DNA of 64,000 nucleotides from Scleroderma bovista (lineage: Eukaryota; Basidiomycota; Agaricomycetes; Boletales; Sclerodermataceae): NCBI GenBank assembly GCA_037178675.1, contig JAYMGJ010000356.1, forward strand, positions 1 through 64,000, in the 5' to 3' direction. Within the stretch, counting starts at the first letter, position 1. Each line of letters opens with the position of its first letter. Position numbers and translations under genes: made by a program. Of this stretch, positions 36,797 through 45,849 are shown piece after piece. Under the pieces are notes generated by a model. The model was not told the origin of the DNA and searched no databases. It was given only the letters and a program-made list of their open reading frames with translations.

Positions 36797-38248
36797 ATGA
36801 CCATGACTACGCGCTCTCGCGCTCGTACTGCTGCCGCACTCGCTGAAGAAGCAGGTGCAGTAAATGATCTCCACCTTTCTGCTGCCCAGCAAGCCCTGTC
36901 TAACCGCAGGCAACCTCCGGCTTCCGTTAGCCAATTCCGGAGCTTCACAGCTCGAAACCCCACAGCGCCTCTGACTCCGCGTCGAGACGCTGCGTCTCAG
37001 AGCCTTCGTGGTTCTGCAGACCCAGGTCGCCATGAGTCCGCCTCTGGTGATCGTTTCCCCTACCGTCGCGACCCCACTCCGGAACGTCGCGAATCCGGTC
37101 GTTTCCAATGGTTCGGCCCTGAGGATGGTCCCGGAGATGATCCGGACGACCCCGGAGACGATAACAACAACAACAACAACAACAACAACGATGATGAATT
37201 TCTCGACGCCGCGGAGGAGCTAGACCCTGGTCTGGCTGTCTTCCACAATCTCGCTGTCGCTGTCAACCGCCTCTCCCGCTCCTCTCGTCGTACCAGCGAC
37301 TCCTCTTCCTCCCGCGCCAAGGTCCGTGAGCCGGACACCTTCGATGGCACGGACCCCAAGAAACTCCGGACCTTCTTGGTCCAGTGCGAACTATGTTTCC
37401 AGGATCGCGCCAAAGCTTTCCGCCAAGATAGGGCAAGGGTGACGTTCGCCCAGTCCTATCTAAAAGGTATGACACTGGAATGGTTCGAACCGGACCTCCT
37501 CAACTCCGGCAATCCGGCTGACCGTCCGCGCTGGATGGACAGCTGGGTCCACTTTGTCGCAGAACTCCAAAGTACCTTTGGACCTCACGACCCAGTTGCT
37601 GATGCTGAGCACCAGCTCGAGCATCTCCGGATGAAAGACTCGTACCGTGTTACACGGTACATCGTAGATTTCAACCGTCTTGCTTCGCAGGTCCAAGACT
37701 ATGGAGATGGCGCACTCCGTCGCCTATTTTATTCCGGTTTACCGGACCGTCTCAAGGATGAGATTGCACGAGTCGGGAAACCCCTGACTCTAAACGGGTT
37801 GAGAGCCCTTTGTCAAGAGATCGACGCGCGCTATTGGGAGCGCAAAGACGAGATCTCCCGTACGACGAAGAGCCAGCCTACCTCGTCCACTCCCAAGCCC
37901 TCCAACTCCGGAGGCAACACCCCCAAGTCCGGTCAAGCCAAGACCGGCAACTCCCCCAGCTCCGCCAACACCTCTGGCTCGTCAAAACCGACCAGCAACC
38001 AGTCCTCGTCCGGTTCCAAACCGGACTTAACCAACAAGCTTGGTAAGGACGGGAAGCTGACTGCTGACGAGCGCAAACGGCGGCTCGAAAACAACCTCTG
38101 CATGTTCTGTGGAGGTACCGGACACTTCGCGGACAACTGTCCAAAGAAGTCCAAAAAGGCCAAGGCTCGCGCTGCGGCCGTCGCTGCTGAGTCCGGTAAA
38201 ACGGACTCTACTAACTCGGGTGCCAACTCCGAGTCAAAAAAAGAGTAA
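36797..38248 (+). CDS. gag: Retrotransposon Gag (capsid-nucleocapsid)
   Basis: ATG 36797 opens a ~483-residue frame (the frame is open from 36689 inside the LTR). The N-terminal part is disordered and contains an (AAC)n tract at ~37163-37188 coding poly-Asn. A retrotransposon-gag domain follows (EPDTFDGTDPKKLRTFLVQC, then MTLEWFEPDLL) and a single CCHC zinc knuckle near the end: CMFCGGTGHFADNC. The protein packages element RNA into virus-like particles by family knowledge. The frame ends at TAA 38246-38248 directly after a slippery A7 tract, which links it to pol in the -1 frame. Confidence 0.9.
   Translation: MTMTTRSRARTAAALAEEAGAVNDLHLSAAQQALSNRRQPPASVSQFRSFTARNPTAPLTPRRDAASQSLRGSADPGRHESASGDRFPYRRDPTPERRESGRFQWFGPEDGPGDDPDDPGDDNNNNNNNNNDDEFLDAAEELDPGLAVFHNLAVAVNRLSRSSRRTSDSSSSRAKVREPDTFDGTDPKKLRTFLVQCELCFQDRAKAFRQDRARVTFAQSYLKGMTLEWFEPDLLNSGNPADRPRWMDSWVHFVAELQSTFGPHDPVADAEHQLEHLRMKDSYRVTRYIVDFNRLASQVQDYGDGALRRLFYSGLPDRLKDEIARVGKPLTLNGLRALCQEIDARYWERKDEISRTTKSQPTSSTPKPSNSGGNTPKSGQAKTGNSPSSANTSGSSKPTSNQSSSGSKPDLTNKLGKDGKLTADERKRRLENNLCMFCGGTGHFADNCPKKSKKAKARAAAVAAESGKTDSTNSGANSESKKE
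38236..38242 (+). promoter_or_regulatory. Probable -1 ribosomal frameshift site (A AAA AAA)
   Basis: The gag frame reads TCA AAA AAA GAG TAA. Slipping back one base on the A7 run gives AAA AGA GTA AGC..., which stays open for 37 codons up to and through the pol ATG at 38353. The heptamer fits the X XXY YYZ rule. A downstream stem or pseudoknot was not modelled. Confidence 0.6.
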
Positions 38249-38352
38249 GCAGCTCCCGGCCCTCCGCACAACCGGCGAGCTGCGTTGACTCCGGAAGTGC
38301 ACCCAAGGAGGCCCGCCTCAACGCGTCCGCTCTTTTCGACCCAAACTCTCTT

Positions 38353-41300
38353 ATGCCTTATGTTTCTCTTTTATCTCATGATATACCTAAAATCCGCGCA
38401 CTTGTGGACTCCGGGTCCACGCATTGCTTTGTAGATTTACAATTCGCGCACAAAAACAACCTTACCTCCTATTCCGTCTCTCCCGTCCAACTCCGGTTAT
38501 TCGACGGTACATCAAACTATGTAATTACTCAAGCTATCGATTTATCAGTGCAGTTCCCCGCATCCGGTGATGTCACCCCCATGACTTTTTATCTCGCTCC
38601 GTTGGATTCTGAATGCTCGATTGTCCTTGGACATAACTGGCTCACCCGCTATAATCCGTTGATTGACTGGGTATTGAGTAGTTTAACATTCCGGACTCTT
38701 GCAGGAAGTTTGCCAGCGCCCCCGTCGACTCCCTCTCCGGTTCTGCCCGGAAACTCTGACTCCGGCCTCTCCGGCCAGTCTACCCCAGGCCTCGTGCCAT
38801 CTGTCGACACTCCGGTTTGCAACCCTCCGCTTATCTCTCTAATCAACGCAGCAGCATTCGTGCGTGCGTGCAGTTTGGAAGGATCCACGAAGTACCAACT
38901 CCAGCTGCGTCCTGTGGACTCAGCAAAGGCCCGGTCTTCTTCTATATCAACTCCGCCGGACTTGGACATCGTCCCTCCGGAATACCGCGATTATGCGGAT
39001 GTGTTCAGTAAGGCGAAAGCCTCTGAACTTCCCCCGCATCGCGATTACGATTTGAAGATCGAACTCGAAGAAGGTACTTCACCACCCCTGGGAACCCTTT
39101 ACTCACTGTCTCCGGTCGAGCTCTCCGCTCTCCGGACGTTCATCGATGAGAATCTCACTACAGGTTTCATTCGCCCTACCGCTTCCTCTCACGCTGCTCC
39201 GGTCCTTTTCGTTAAAAAGAAGGACGGCTCCTTACGACTATGCGTTGACTTTAGAGGCCTTAACAAAATCACCAAGAAGGATCGCTACCCACTCCCCCTT
39301 ATCTCTGATCTATTGGACTCACCCAGCCGTGCTAAAATCTATTCCAAGATTGACCTCCGGCACGCGTACCATCTAGTCCGGATTGCTCCGGGCGATGAAT
39401 GGAAGACCGCCTTCCGTACGCGCTATGGGTCCTACGAGTGGTTAGTAATGCCCTTTGGCCTCACTAACGCCCCTGCAGCATTCCAGCGCTTTGTCAACAC
39501 CGTCTTTGCTGACATGCTGGATGTCTGTGTCGTCGTGTACCTCGACGACATCCTCATCTACTCCGAGGATATGGAGTCTCACCAGCAGCATGTCCGGGAG
39601 GTACTCCGCCGACTCCGGTTGCATGGCCTCTTCGCCAAACCGGAGAAATGCGAGTTCCACTCGGACTCAGTGGAATACCTTGGCTACCGTCTATCCCCTG
39701 AAGGTCTGACTATGTCTCCGGACAAAATACAAACCATCTCTGATTGGCCTGAACCTCGTAAGGTAAAGGACATTCAGTCCTTCTTGGGATTTGCCAACTT
39801 CTACCGCCGGTTCATTTTCAACTACTCCGACATTGTGGTCCCTCTCACCCGGCTCACCCGGAAAGATGCTCCTTGGGTCTTCTCCGAGGACTGTCGACGC
39901 GCTTTCAATGCTCTCAAGCACGCCTTCACTACCGCGCCCATACTCACTCACTTTATTCCGGACACCCCTATCATCGTGGAAACGGACGCCTCCGACTACG
40001 CAGTCGCTGGTATCCTGTCTATCACTTGCTCCGACGGAGAGATTCGTCCGGTAGCATTCTACTCCCGGACCTTGACTGCTCCGGAGCTGAACTACGACAC
40101 CCACGATAAGGAACTCCTTGCCATCTTCGAGGCATTCCGGAACTGGCGCCATTACCTTGAAGGCTCCGCCTCCCCTATTGACGTCGTCACCGACCACAAG
40201 AACCTAGAGTATTTCTCTACCTCCAAAGTCCTCTCCCGCCGGCAAGCCCGGTGGTCTGAATTTCTCTCCCAGTTTAACCTCGTCATTCGTTTCCGCCCCG
40301 GAAAACTCGGTGCCAAGCCGGACGCTCTCACTAGACGATGGGACGTCTACCCCAAAGAGGGGGATAGTGGCTACGCCCGTGTTAATCCACAAAATCTCAG
40401 GCCGGTGTTCACCCAAGAACAACTGACTAACTCCCTTCGCGCAACCATTCTAGAGTTTCCGGTCCTCCGTCGAGCAGTTGCCATCATGGACGTGGAAACA
40501 CTCCACAACGACATCTTATCTGCTCTCCCCTCAGATCCCATTGCCCAGATCCACCTCTCTGACCCTCCGGACTCTCGCTGGTCCGCAGATGAGGCAGGAT
40601 TCCTCCGCCTAGATGGTCGCATCTATGTACCGGACCTGGACGGTCTCCGTCTCCGGGTACTCCGGTATCACCATGATCACCCACTCTCTGGCCACTTTGG
40701 GCAAAACCGGACTCTGGAACTAATCCGGCGTAAGTATACCTGGCCTGGCCTCAGGACCTTCGTCAAAGACTACGTCCGGTCATGCACCTCCTGCGCTCGA
40801 GCTAAGACACCGCGCCACCGACCCTATGGGTTACTAAAACAGCTCCCTGTCCCGGAAAGACCTTGGAACTCCATATCCATGGACTTTATAGAGCAGCTCC
40901 CTGCCTCTACCGGATTCACAGCTATCTTGGTCATAGTAGATAGGCTCTCTAAACAGGCCACCTTCATTCCTACTCACGACACCATCACTAGCCCGGAGCT
41001 CGCGAAGCTCTTCCTACTCCATGTATTCTCCAAGCACGGTGTTCCCGCCCACGTCACTTCAGATCGCGGTACCGAGTTCGTCTCCCACTTCTTCCGGTCA
41101 CTCGGAAAAGCCCTCGACATGCGCCTCCACTTCACCTCCGGTTACCACCCGGAGGGCGATGGCCAGACAGAGCGATCCAACCAGACACTCGAACAGTACC
41201 TCCGCGTCTACTGCAACTACCAGCAGGACAACTGGGCGGACCTACTCCCTTTGGCGGAGTTTGCTTATAATAACGCACCTAGTGCTACCACCGGAGTCTC

Positions 41301-41961
41301 ACCATTCTTCGCTAACAAAGGTTATCATCCTAACATCTCCGTCTATCCGGAGCGCGATATGACCTCTACACGGGCTCGTGACTACGCAGTCGACCTCGAG
41401 TCACTACATCAATATCTTCGAGAAGAAATGGCCAACGCGCAACTTCGCTACCAAGGTCCGGCTGATGCCAAACGTACTCCGGCACCGGACTTCAAGGTTG
41501 GCGACCAAGTGTACGTGAAAGCCAAATACTTCCGGTCAACACGACCATCCAAAAAGCTATCAGAGAAGAACCTGGGGCCCTACACTATCATCGCGCAAGT
41601 AGGCTCCCTCTCTTTTACGCTCCGTCTTCCAGATTCCATGCGCGCAGTTCACCCCGTCTTCCATGTCTCCCAACTCGAACCGGCCATACCCAACACCATA
41701 CCGGACCGGATACAACCTCCTCCGCCACCGGTCGAAGTAGATGGTGAACCGGAGTTCGAGATCGCTGAGATCCTCGACTCCAAGGTTGACCGTCGACGCA
41801 AAACGTGCAAGTTACTCTACTTGGTGCGTTGGTCCGGTTACGAAGGAACTGACGAAGAAACGTCTTGGCTACTCGCCACTGAACTAGGCAACGCTACGGA
41901 ACTACTAGAAGATTATCATGTCCGGTACCCGGACAAACCCGGACCACTCGCGTCCATGTAG
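38353..41961 (+). CDS. pol: Retrotransposon Pol: protease, RT, RNase H, integrase, chromodomain
   Basis: The 1202-residue frame carries a retropepsin motif (VDSGS, D at residue 19), reverse transcriptase with the YLDD active site at residues ~396-399 and the LPLI..DLR and MPFGLTNAP blocks, RNase H (ETDAS near residue 540), a zinc HHCC integrase head (H-x-H...CTSC), integrase DDE core (SMDF, TSDRGTEF) and a GPY/F-type segment. A C-terminal chromodomain closes it (AEILDSKVDRRRKTCKLLYL, then VRWSGYEGTDEETSW). All catalytic residues seen are intact. Protein-like sequence continues upstream of the ATG in the same frame (ALFDPNSLMPYVSLL), which supports translation as a Gag-Pol fusion. Confidence 0.95.
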   Translation: MPYVSLLSHDIPKIRALVDSGSTHCFVDLQFAHKNNLTSYSVSPVQLRLFDGTSNYVITQAIDLSVQFPASGDVTPMTFYLAPLDSECSIVLGHNWLTRYNPLIDWVLSSLTFRTLAGSLPAPPSTPSPVLPGNSDSGLSGQSTPGLVPSVDTPVCNPPLISLINAAAFVRACSLEGSTKYQLQLRPVDSAKARSSSISTPPDLDIVPPEYRDYADVFSKAKASELPPHRDYDLKIELEEGTSPPLGTLYSLSPVELSALRTFIDENLTTGFIRPTASSHAAPVLFVKKKDGSLRLCVDFRGLNKITKKDRYPLPLISDLLDSPSRAKIYSKIDLRHAYHLVRIAPGDEWKTAFRTRYGSYEWLVMPFGLTNAPAAFQRFVNTVFADMLDVCVVVYLDDILIYSEDMESHQQHVREVLRRLRLHGLFAKPEKCEFHSDSVEYLGYRLSPEGLTMSPDKIQTISDWPEPRKVKDIQSFLGFANFYRRFIFNYSDIVVPLTRLTRKDAPWVFSEDCRRAFNALKHAFTTAPILTHFIPDTPIIVETDASDYAVAGILSITCSDGEIRPVAFYSRTLTAPELNYDTHDKELLAIFEAFRNWRHYLEGSASPIDVVTDHKNLEYFSTSKVLSRRQARWSEFLSQFNLVIRFRPGKLGAKPDALTRRWDVYPKEGDSGYARVNPQNLRPVFTQEQLTNSLRATILEFPVLRRAVAIMDVETLHNDILSALPSDPIAQIHLSDPPDSRWSADEAGFLRLDGRIYVPDLDGLRLRVLRYHHDHPLSGHFGQNRTLELIRRKYTWPGLRTFVKDYVRSCTSCARAKTPRHRPYGLLKQLPVPERPWNSISMDFIEQLPASTGFTAILVIVDRLSKQATFIPTHDTITSPELAKLFLLHVFSKHGVPAHVTSDRGTEFVSHFFRSLGKALDMRLHFTSGYHPEGDGQTERSNQTLEQYLRVYCNYQQDNWADLLPLAEFAYNNAPSATTGVSPFFANKGYHPNISVYPERDMTSTRARDYAVDLESLHQYLREEMANAQLRYQGPADAKRTPAPDFKVGDQVYVKAKYFRSTRPSKKLSEKNLGPYTIIAQVGSLSFTLRLPDSMRAVHPVFHVSQLEPAIPNTIPDRIQPPPPPVEVDGEPEFEIAEILDSKVDRRRKTCKLLYLVRWSGYEGTDEETSWLLATELGNATELLEDYHVRYPDKPGPLASM

Positions 41962-42067
41962 TATTACTCTCGCCTCCGTTTCTTTTATCTGTTTCACTCT
42001 GTCTCAAGTAATATCACTCTCCAGTCCAGTCAACTTTTCTCTTATAAACAAAAAAAACCTTTCATAA

Positions 42068-42090
42068 CTAAAAAAAAAAAAAAAAAAAAA
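42068..42090 (+). repeat. A-tract between pol and the antisense gene
   Basis: A run of about 20 A follows pol. Its position directly at the 3' side of pol and the 3' side of the antisense gene suggests a shared convergent terminator region. Confidence 0.6.
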
Positions 42091-42127
42091 GTACAGTTTC
42101 TATTTACAAGGCGCCGGACCGGACTAC

Positions 42128-43213
42128 CTACTCCGGCGCAGGACCTTCCTGCTCCTCCAGGTCCTTCTGGAGCCCTTCCAACTCCTGGTCAATCTCCTCT
42201 GGATCGACTTCTTCGTCACTCTCCTCCTCCGACCTGGCAAAGTCCGTCGTAAAGAACCGGCACTCCTCGAAAAAGGTTTCGAGGCCGGCGCTGAGTCGGT
42301 CGTTGGACCGGGATACGGACCGCGTGGAGTCCGCGATCCGGGCCATCTGTCCGGTCATCGCCTCCACCGCGGCTGTCAGCCGGTCCATCCGCTCCAAGAA
42401 AGGCCCGGTGTTGAAACCGGACCTTGACCCAGATGGGCCTGCCACCTCCACAACCTCGTCGTCGTCGTTGACGACCTTCGCCAGCTTCTTCTTCTTCCGC
42501 TTTTCACCGCCTCGCGGTGACGTCGCCACCTCCTTCTCCTTCGCCTTACCCTTGCCTTTGTCCACTACCGGACCGGGACCCCCCACCTCCGGCCACTCGC
42601 ACTTCTCCTTGAGGCCGGCGCACTTCATGCACGCCCGCTGTTTTGGCTTCTCCGGGTCGCGCTCGCACACTGCGCGATGCTTTGCGCAACGCACGCATCT
42701 ACCAAAAGCAGTCAGCAAAACAAAAGCAGAAATAGAATAAAATAAAACCTACCGGGCCTCTCCTACCGGACGTGCCTCCGGTTCCTCCCTTGCTCTCTTC
42801 TTCGACGCCTCCTGCGCCGTTTCCTTTTGCTTGGCGGCTACCTCCACCGCCCTCTGCTTGGCAGCCACCTCCGCCGCCTTTCTCTGCTCCGACTCCGCCC
42901 TCGCTTGCGATTCCGCCCTCTCCTTCTCCGCCTGCTCTCGCACCTTGCGCTCCGCCTCCTCCCTTGCCTTTCGCTCTGCCTCCGCCTTTGCACGCTCCGC
43001 CTCCTCGCGTGCTCTCTTCTCTTCCGCCTCCCGACGCTGTCTCTCCTCTCTCCTCACCTGCTTGCGGCGACGACGCTCCTTCGCCTTCGCGTCGAGAACG
43101 CTCGACTCGTCCTCGCTACCGGACAGTAGCTCCGGTGTGGTGGCCTTTGTCCAGTCCTTGGACTCGACAGTGGAAGTAGCGGCGGGGGTGGTAGGCTTGG
43201 CTGGTGCGGACAT
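42128..43213 (-). CDS. Antisense spliced gene within the retrotransposon; coiled coil plus Cys-rich (Zn-binding-like) domain
   Basis: Exon 1 (43213-42753) and exon 2 (42698-42128) join over a 54 bp GTAGGT...TTGGTAG intron to give about 343 residues. The first half is a highly charged Glu/Arg/Ala coiled coil (REEAERAKAEAERKAREEAE). The splice reconstructs a Cys cluster: GEAR|CVRCAKHRAVCERD, then ACMKCAGLKEKCEW, spacing C-X2-C-X6-C-X11-C-X2-C-X6-C, resembling a Zn2Cys6-like knuckle. A second helical segment and an acidic tail follow. It lies between pol and the 3' LTR on the opposite strand. The function is unknown; a regulatory or nucleic-acid-binding role is only a guess. Confidence 0.72.
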
Positions 43214-43260
43214 GTTGGTAGAAGGCAGAAAACTGGGGGTGAAAGCAAAACCGGTCTGAT

Positions 43261-43267
43261 CTTTATA
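43261..43267 (-). promoter_or_regulatory. TATA-like box of the antisense gene
   Basis: The minus strand reads TATAAAG about 48 bp upstream of the antisense ATG at 43213, in the short space between that gene and the 3' LTR. Confidence 0.4.
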
Positions 43268-43374
43268 GATCCAAAATTCGTACTCAGACAACCACTCCGG
43301 ACTCCGCATTGTGTTAGGCGACCACACGACACCTCGTTGGGGCCTCATGGGTTCGGCCCCTAAAAGGGGGATAC

Positions 43375-44005
43375 TGTTACGACCATGTCCAACTCCGGGT
43401 CTCATCCGGTCGCTCCGGTCGCGTCGCAGCTCTCTAGCTCAACTCCGGTCGCTCGTCACTTACTCCGGTCACGGACGCGCCGATAACCTTCCGTTAAGTA
43501 CGACCCTTGGTCTATACTCCATTCACTCTTACTACACTTCGCCGTCTGCCCTGCCTTGACGTGAGTTCTCCGTGAACTCGATATATCCTATACCTTGTAG
43601 CATTTTCACCGGACCTGACTTTATTTTATCCGGACCTGACTTTATTTTCACCGGACCTGACCTAGTCCTAACTCCGGTCATCCCTTGTCCGCTATTAGGT
43701 TGTTTACTTGTCACCGTATGTACTCGACCCTAGTTCTACTTAGTATAAGTACCCTCCAGTTTACCTTGTACACCTCAGTCTGAAATCATCTAAGTCACTA
43801 CTCCTGATCCTCTGTCCGTCTCCGTCTCTATCTCCGTCTGACCGGAACCTACGCAAGGGATCAACGCTCGCCGTCCTTGTCGTTGAATCCAAACGGTCGC
43901 AACTCCGGCCCGGGCTAACCTCTGCCCAAACCTCTGACCTCCCCTCTCGTCCGCTTTCGTCCGGACTTGACCGGACCCCCTACCGGAGTAGACCCGGACT
44001 TGACA
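43375..44005 (+). repeat. 3' LTR
   Basis: Starts TGTTACGACCATGTCC and ends GACCCGGACTTGACA; last 233 bp (43773-44005) identical to the 5' LTR, remainder diverged. Confidence 0.92.
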
Positions 44006-44211
44006 CCCGCGGTATGGTGTACAAGCCAGGTACCGCGGTCGCATTCTCCGGGAGGCTTCTTAGGCATGGGGTAAATGCTGTAGAAGGAAACCGGCACTGT
44101 TTGACCTACTATATGAGGGATAACATTCACCATTGGGTAAGGGTTCCAAGGTGTGTGGATTGGATGAGGATTGATAGTGTGGAGAGGTTGTTGAGGCCTA
44201 CCATACTGTAA
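44006..44211 (+). pseudogene. Remnant of a 2OG-Fe(II) oxygenase-fold gene (TET/JBP-like or related), C-terminal piece
   Basis: Immediately after the 3' LTR the plus strand encodes YKPGTAVAFSGRLLRHGVNA followed by VEGNRHCLTYYMRDNIH and WVRVPRCVDW. The block G-T-x-V-x(2)-S-G-x-L-x-R-H-G-V, then G-x-R and YYMRD, looks like the distal Fe-binding histidine and 2-oxoglutarate-arginine region of oxygenases that are carried in high copy by mushroom genomes, some linked to KDZ transposons. The first half of the domain is missing. Family assignment is from memory of motif shape and is not certain. Confidence 0.38.
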
Positions 44212-45149
44212 ATACTGGAAAGGAATTTGTAGAGCTGGGATGTATATTACTATTGATATCTCTTCATAGGAGAATTAGCAAATGCACATGGAGTGGAATT
44301 TTAGAAATGATATTGTGTGCTACAGGTGTCTGGCAACATTGCCGCGGCTACTCAGGGTTGCTTATTGGAGAAACAACACTTATTTCACCACGGGTTATCC
44401 ATATGATACATGGCTGTATGTATACCTGGTACATCAGTGGTGTCCCGCGGGTATGTCTAGGGCAATCATTGTTGTCTTGATTCCGCCGCGGATTCATTTT
44501 GTTGGGACTACTTTGTGCATTTATTCTACTACCGCGGCTTCTTTCAGGTGCGGCATGTTGCTGCGGCCATTTTGACATACCTTACACCCAGATATCAGTC
44601 TCTGTGAGCCCAACTATTACTGTCGGCCAGTCATATATGGGCCCATCCACGTTCGATAGAAACACCATATGTCAGCCTAGCCATGTCAATGCGGGTTAGA
44701 AATTATGTGCCCTCCGTTGGGTCCGAGGCCGATGTTATTTTGGCCAACTGGTATTCCAGGTCACAACAAATCTATAGCCCACCCTTGACACACCGGATGA
44801 TGCAGGTATCCACTGGCTCACCATATCTCATTGGACCCATCACACCTCAGCCCACCCGTACTACTTGGCATCACGAAATATGGGCTCACCTATACCTTAG
44901 TGACAGTTTTACCTTGGCTGGCCCATATGCTACGGCGCCGGGTAATAATAGCCTGTCCATCTCAAATGAGAACATCATAGTGTAAGCTCACTCGTGGTAT
45001 ACGACCTTAATAGATATGGGCTACCCTTGGTTCAGGGGACATTGCTATTTTGGCTGATGTACATGATGAGGGACAGTATATTCAAAGCCCACCCGTGCTA
45101 CATGGGATAATGGCATCATATATGGGCTAGCCCATATTACATTGCAATC
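44212..45149. other. No gene; low-complexity and degenerate repeat units
   Basis: Scattered degenerate copies of GCCCAC...ATATGGGC motifs lead into the satellite. No protein motif was recognised. Confidence 0.45.
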
Positions 45150-45845
45150 ATCCATTCTCAGCCCACTCATGCTACTCGTGATGATAGAATATGGGCTCAT
45201 TGATATCTTAGGGACTATGCTATTTCAGCTCACTCATATTACATGGGCCCATATAATAACAGCCTGCCCATATGACATGGGATGGTATAATAGTGGCCCA
45301 TCCATACCCCATGAGGAGGTCAATGTGTCAGCCCACTCGTGCTACTCGGGATGATGCAATATGGGCTCACCTATACCTTAGGTGAAGGTTATTTCGGCTC
45401 ACTCATGTTACACGGGACCATATAATAGCAGCCTGCCCATGTGACATGGGATGGTATAATAGTGGCCCATCCATATCCCATGAGATCAATATGTCAGCCC
45501 ACTTGTGCTACTCGGGATGATGCAATATGGGCTCACCTATACCTTAGGTGAAGGTTATTTCGGCTCACTCATGTTACACGGGACCATATAATAGCAGCCT
45601 GCCCATGTGACATGGGATGGTATAATAGTGGCCCATCCATATCCCATGAGGAGATCAATATGTCAGCCCACTCGTGCTACTCGGGATGAATGGGCTCACC
45701 TATACCTTAGGTGAAGGTTATTTCGGCTCACTCATGTTACATGGGACCATATAATAGCAGCCTGCCCATGTGACATGGGATGGTATAATAGTGGCCCATC
45801 CATATCCCATGTTAGCCCAATATGGGCTCACCTGTACCTTAGGGG
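45150..45845. repeat. Tandem satellite, ~166-171 bp unit, about four copies
   Basis: The marker CAGCCCACTCGTGCTACTCG recurs near 45157 (diverged), 45328, 45494 and 45663, giving periods of about 171, 166 and 169 bp. Within each unit come CACCTATACCTTAGGTGAAG, a GGACCATATAATAGCAGCCT block and a palindromic CCCATGTGACATGGG segment. The later copies are nearly identical, so amplification is recent. Confidence 0.85.
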
Positions 45846-45849
45846 ACAG

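Larger units (their letters stand above)
36095..44005 (+). mobile_element. Complete Ty3/gypsy LTR retrotransposon with chromodomain (chromovirus type)
   Basis: Two ~632 bp LTRs (TGTTA...TGACA) enclose gag, a -1 frameshift site, pol in the order protease-RT-RNase H-integrase-chromodomain, an A-tract, an antisense spliced gene and a polypurine tract (AAAAGGGGG at 43362-43370) before the 3' LTR. Both main frames are open throughout. The flanks (TATC on the left, CCCGC on the right) do not form a target duplication. Chromodomain integrases of this group direct insertion to marked chromatin by family knowledge. Confidence 0.92.

Noticed and set aside
42303..43259. Plus-strand frames opposite the antisense retrotransposon gene
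   Set aside because: They are Ser/Pro/Leu-rich reflections of the Glu/Arg/Ala coiled coil and do not produce motifs.
44348..44985. Small open frames in the pre-satellite region
   Set aside because: Their sequence follows the degenerate satellite units, not protein constraint.
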